Positions 6,360 to 9,146 of a stretch of 9,146 nt of DNA are shown here, piece after piece. The stretch's first letter is position 1; the number at the start of each line of letters is the position of its first letter. Under the pieces are notes generated by a model. The model had not been told where the DNA came from. It did not search any database and saw only the letters and a program-made list of their open reading frames with translations. The DNA is from Actinomycetota bacterium. Its GTDB lineage: Bacteria; Actinomycetota; Thermoleophilia; Gaiellales; Gaiellaceae. The position numbers and the translations under genes were made by a program. The DNA is taken from positions 1 through 9,146 of the forward strand of contig VAXK01000291.1 in assembly GCA_005885565.1 (NCBI GenBank), given 5' to 3'.

Positions 6360-7537
6360 CCCGACGCCGCGAGCAGCGAGCGGTACAGCAGGTCGATGTC
6401 GTCGACGAGGCGCTCGACGGAGTAGCGCGGCACGACGCGCGCGCGGCCGGCGGCGCCGAGGCGCTCCCGCAGGTCTGGATCGGCGGCGAGCCGAGCCAGC
6501 CGGTCGGCGAGTGCGTCCACGTCGCCCGCGTCGACGAGGAAGCCGTCCTCGCCCTCGCGGACGACGTCCGGCACGCCCCCGACGCGCGTCGCCACGACCG
6601 GACGGCCGGCCGCCAGCGCCTCGATCGCGCTCACCGGAGTGCCCTCGTTGATCGAGGGCAGGATCATCGCGTCGAAGGCCGCGTAGAACGGCGCCACCTC
6701 CTCCTGGTAGCCGAGGAAGAGCGTGTCCCGCATGACGCCGAGCTCGTGGGCGCGCCGCTCGACGGCGGGTCGGTCGGGGCCGTCGCCGATCATGCACAGG
6801 CAGGCGTCGACGCCGCGGTCGCGGAGGCGGCGGAACGCGCGCAAGACGTCCTCCGTCCGCTTCACGCCGGTCATGCGGCCGATCCAGCCGACGGCGAACC
6901 GGTCGGGGCCGATCCCGAGGACGCGCCGGCTCTCGCCGCGCCCGTCCTGCTCGGCCGCGACGCGCTGCTCGAGCTCGATCCCGAGCCGGACGACGACGAA
7001 GCGCTCGCGCGGCGCCACCCCGAGCGCGACGAGGTCGTCGCGCACCTGAGGGCTGACCGCCACGAGCGCGGTCGTCTTCGTCGCGAGCCAGCGCTCGAGG
7101 AGCCGGAAGCCGGCCGTCCGCAGCGGGTCGAAGTAGCCCCGTAGGACGTGACCGTGGAAGGTGTGCACGACGATCGGCGGCCGCGCGTCGCCGGCGAGGA
7201 GCGCGGCGAGGCGCCCCACCGCGCCCGCCTTCGCCGTGTGCGTGTGCAGGATGTGCGGCCGCAGGCGGCGGATCAGCCGCGCCAGGCGGACGATCGCGAC
7301 GGCGTCGCGGAACGGCGAGATCTCGCGGTGCAGCTCCTCGAGCCGCTCCACCTCGATCCCGAGCTCGTCGGCGACGAACGCCATCGAGTCCTCGCCCCGA
7401 GCGAGGCTGCCGGCGACGAGGGTCGTCTCGTAGCCGCGCTCGGCGAGCCCGGCCGTGAGGTAGGCGACGTGGAGCGCCGGCCCGCCCATGTTCAGGCGGG
7501 CGATCACCCGCAGGACGCGAACCGGCTGCTCAGACAC
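6356..7537 (-). CDS. Glycosyltransferase family 4 (GT-B fold)
   Basis: This 393-residue cytoplasmic enzyme should add a sugar from a nucleotide donor to a growing, probably lipid-linked, glycan. The N-terminal Rossmann half has RLNMGGPALHV (14-24), with the glycine-rich loop of GT4 enzymes, and HTFHGHVLRGYF (125-136), whose H128 lies near the donor site. The C-terminal half has GWIGRMTGVKRTED (217-230), with R221 and K226 as phosphate-binding candidates, GDGP at 251-254, and the E-x7-E motif E298/E306 in NEGTPVSAIEALAAGRPVV. Length is normal and the catalytic set is complete, so it should be active as a retaining transferase; donor and acceptor are unknown. The GTG at 7537 overlaps the end of the epimerase gene by eight bases and has no clear ribosome site, so translation probably relies on coupling. 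It is the last gene of the right block, and its stop shares CTAG with the convergent hydrolase gene. Confidence 0.9.
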   Translation of the reverse strand: MSEQPVRVLRVIARLNMGGPALHVAYLTAGLAERGYETTLVAGSLARGEDSMAFVADELGIEVERLEELHREISPFRDAVAIVRLARLIRRLRPHILHTHTAKAGAVGRLAALLAGDARPPIVVHTFHGHVLRGYFDPLRTAGFRLLERWLATKTTALVAVSPQVRDDLVALGVAPRERFVVVRLGIELEQRVAAEQDGRGESRRVLGIGPDRFAVGWIGRMTGVKRTEDVLRAFRRLRDRGVDACLCMIGDGPDRPAVERRAHELGVMRDTLFLGYQEEVAPFYAAFDAMILPSINEGTPVSAIEALAAGRPVVATRVGGVPDVVREGEDGFLVDAGDVDALADRLARLAADPDLRERLGAAGRARVVPRYSVERLVDDIDLLYRSLLAASG

Positions 7538-8459
7538 CGACGAAGGCGTCCGCGGTCAGGCGCAGGCCCTCCTCGAAGCCGACCTCGGGCTCGTAGCCGA
7601 GCAGCCGCCGCGCCGCGCCCACGTCGGCCCAGGAGTGGCGCACGTCGCCGGTGCGCTCCGGCAGGAACTCCTTCTCGACCGGCCGCTCGAGGATGCGGCC
7701 GAGCACCTCCGCGAGGTCGTTGACCGTCTCGGACCGGCCGCTGGCGACGTTCAGGATCTCGCCGTTCACGCCGTCCGCCTCCGCGGCGAGGAGGTTCGCG
7801 GCGACGACGTTGCCGACGTACGTGAAGTCGCGCGACTGCTCGCCGTCGCCGTAGACGGGAACCGGCTCGCCCACCGCGATCGCGCTGATGAACCTGGGGA
7901 CGACGGCCGCGTACTGCGAGTGCGGGTTCTGGCCCGGGCCGAAGACGTTGAAGTAACGCAGCGCGACCGTCTCCAGCGGGTAGACGCGGCTGAAGCTCAC
8001 GCAGTACCGCTCGGCGGCGAGCTTCGCGACCGCGTAGGGCGCGATCGGATCGGGCGCCTGCGACTCGACCCGCGGGAGCGAGCCCGAGTTCCCGTACACG
8101 GACGAGCTCGAGGCGACGACTACGCGCCGGATGCCTTCGTCGCGCGCGGCCAGGAGGACGTTCAGCGTCCCCTCGACGTTCACCGCGCTCGTCGTCAGCG
8201 GGTCCTGCACCGAGCGGGGAACGGACGGCAGGGCGCCCTGGTGGAAGACGAGCTCGACGCCGCGTGTCGCCGCGTGGACACGCTCGTAGCTCCGCAGCTC
8301 GCCCTCGACGAGCTCGACGTCGCTCTCGACGTCGGCGAGGTTCTCGCGGCTCCCGGTCGAGAAGTTGTCCAGCACGCGCACTTGGTCGCCGCGCTCGAGC
8401 AGGCCGCGGACGAGGTTCGAGCCGATGAAGCCGGCGCCGCCGGTGACGAGGACCCTCAC
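7530..8459 (-). CDS. NAD-dependent UDP-sugar 4-epimerase (GalE/WbpP-like SDR)
   Basis: This 309-residue extended-SDR protein has GGAGFIG at 7-13, a Ser-rich strand SSSSVYG (117-123), the catalytic pair Y142/K146 in YAVAK, RYFNVFGPGQ (168-177) and GDGEQSRDFTYV (204-215). These blocks best match UDP-glucose/UDP-N-acetylglucosamine 4-epimerases of the WbpP/TviC type, which make galactose-type sugars for surface polysaccharides. The exact substrate cannot be read here, and other UDP-hexose 4-epimerases are possible. Two positions differ from the pattern I expect: E54 where GDI/GDL is usual, and G216 where YVDN is usual; Y142, K146 and the glycine loop are intact. The GTG at 8459 overlaps the methyltransferase stop in a GTGA junction, with GGAG only two bases upstream, so coupling is likely. 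Its end overlaps the GT4 gene by eight bases. Confidence 0.88.
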   Translation of the reverse strand: MRVLVTGGAGFIGSNLVRGLLERGDQVRVLDNFSTGSRENLADVESDVELVEGELRSYERVHAATRGVELVFHQGALPSVPRSVQDPLTTSAVNVEGTLNVLLAARDEGIRRVVVASSSSVYGNSGSLPRVESQAPDPIAPYAVAKLAAERYCVSFSRVYPLETVALRYFNVFGPGQNPHSQYAAVVPRFISAIAVGEPVPVYGDGEQSRDFTYVGNVVAANLLAAEADGVNGEILNVASGRSETVNDLAEVLGRILERPVEKEFLPERTGDVRHSWADVGAARRLLGYEPEVGFEEGLRLTADAFVGV

Positions 8460-9146
8460 GGCTCCGCGACCACGTGGTAGTTGGCGATCAGCGATCCCGA
8501 CCTCGGCTCGTTGAGGTCGCTCGAGCGGCGGTCGAGCGCGGCGGCGCCGCGGTTCAGGCCGGCGGCGACGGCGCGGCCGAGCGGCGCGAGGTGGACGCGC
8601 CGGGCGAGGAGGTCGGCGTAGATGGCGACGAGCATCCCGAGGCAGGCGGTCGTTCCGGAGGAAGGGCGCACCGAGAGCGAGCTCCAGTCGGCATTCTCGC
8701 GAAAGAGGCGGTCGAGGCCGGCGTGTGTCCAGCGCCAGAGGTCGACGGGCGCGGGGTGGTAGACCTGCACGCCGTGCGTCGAGGCGAGGACGGCGCCGCC
8801 CGGCGCGACGACGCGGCGGAGCTCGCGCACGCCCCTGGCCGGATCGTCAGCGTGCTCGAGTACCTGGATGCAGAGGACGAGGTCGAAGCTCGCGTCCTCC
8901 ACCGGCAGATTCTCGACCGCGCCCTGGAGGTCGGCGGCGGGGTTCTCGACGACGTCGACGCCCACGTACTCGCTCGCGTGGGGCTCGAAGAACGGGAGGT
9001 ACGGCTTCACGCCGCAGCCGACGTCGAGGAGGCGGTACGGGCGCGGGCGGCGCGCCGCCTCGTCGCGGAGCCACGCCGCGAGCGGCGCGCGGACGGCGTA
9101 GGTCGGCGAGGAGATCGGCGGCCGGCGCCGGTAGTCGCCGGGCCAG
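8456..9146 (-). CDS. SAM-dependent methyltransferase (type 11), 5' end outside window
   Basis: The frame is open to the right edge and 229 residues are visible, so the start lies beyond 9146. A GTG at 9010 might be taken as the start, but it falls inside the SAM-binding motif I, LLDVGCGVKPY at visible residues 39-49, so the shorter reading would lose the fold. Further class I features are VGVD ending in D64 (ribose-binding acid), NLPVEDASFDLVLCIQVLEH at 79-98, and a Pro-Gly-Gly turn soon after. This fits the Methyltransf_11 group common in polysaccharide loci; the C-terminal part with WRWTHAGLDRLF is like those proteins. The acceptor, perhaps a sugar hydroxyl or a glycan end, is unknown. Its TGA overlaps the GTG of the epimerase gene, placing it in the same operon. 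Confidence 0.85.
   Translation of the reverse strand, partial: WPGDYRRRPPISSPTYAVRAPLAAWLRDEAARRPRPYRLLDVGCGVKPYLPFFEPHASEYVGVDVVENPAADLQGAVENLPVEDASFDLVLCIQVLEHADDPARGVRELRRVVAPGGAVLASTHGVQVYHPAPVDLWRWTHAGLDRLFRENADWSSLSVRPSSGTTACLGMLVAIYADLLARRVHLAPLGRAVAAGLNRGAAALDRRSSDLNEPRSGSLIANYHVVAEP

Noticed and set aside
6300..6420. Intrinsic terminator between the convergent genes.
   Set aside because: No stable hairpin followed by a T-run was found on either strand.

Overview
This 9.1 kb window is very GC-rich bacterial DNA with strong third-position GC bias, mostly GTG starts (6 of 9 visible starts) and tightly overlapping genes. That suits a high-GC actinobacterium. A secreted protein with Tyr-Cys repeats, a Ser/Thr tract and a Calx-beta domain would fit the Thermoleophilia/Gaiellales, but placement below phylum is inference. 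No rRNA, tRNA, CRISPR array, insertion sequence or phage gene was seen. The theme is an extracellular polysaccharide or surface-glycan locus.

Left block, minus strand, read from 4185 down to 1: a small DUF3311 membrane protein; a sodium:solute symporter whose GTG start overlaps the DUF3311 stop by 4 bases; 24 bases later an O-antigen ligase/polymerase-like membrane protein; a 142-base gap with a promoter candidate and possible leader structure; a secreted Ser/Thr-rich Calx-beta protein; and the first 27 codons of another gene with a hydrophobic N-terminus, cut by the window edge.

Middle block, plus strand, 4271-6359: a UDP-glucuronate decarboxylase (UDP-xylose synthase) overlapping by 8 bases a secreted clan GH-A glycoside hydrolase. 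An 85-base divergent intergenic region separates it from the left block. It ends tail-to-tail with the right block, the two stop codons sharing one CTAG.

Right block, minus strand, read from 9146 down to 6356: a SAM-dependent methyltransferase cut by the window edge, a UDP-sugar 4-epimerase-like SDR protein and a GT4 glycosyltransferase, all overlapping by 4-8 bases and so probably one translationally coupled operon.

Taken together, the genes supply nucleotide sugars (UDP-xylose; an epimerised UDP-hexose or N-acetylhexosamine), assemble glycan (GT4, methyltransferase), polymerise or transfer it outside the membrane (O-antigen ligase-like protein) and act on it outside the cell (GH-A hydrolase). 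The most interesting idea is that the ligase-like protein and the mucin-like Calx-beta protein beside it are a glycan-transfer enzyme and its protein acceptor. This is a hypothesis from gene order and composition only.
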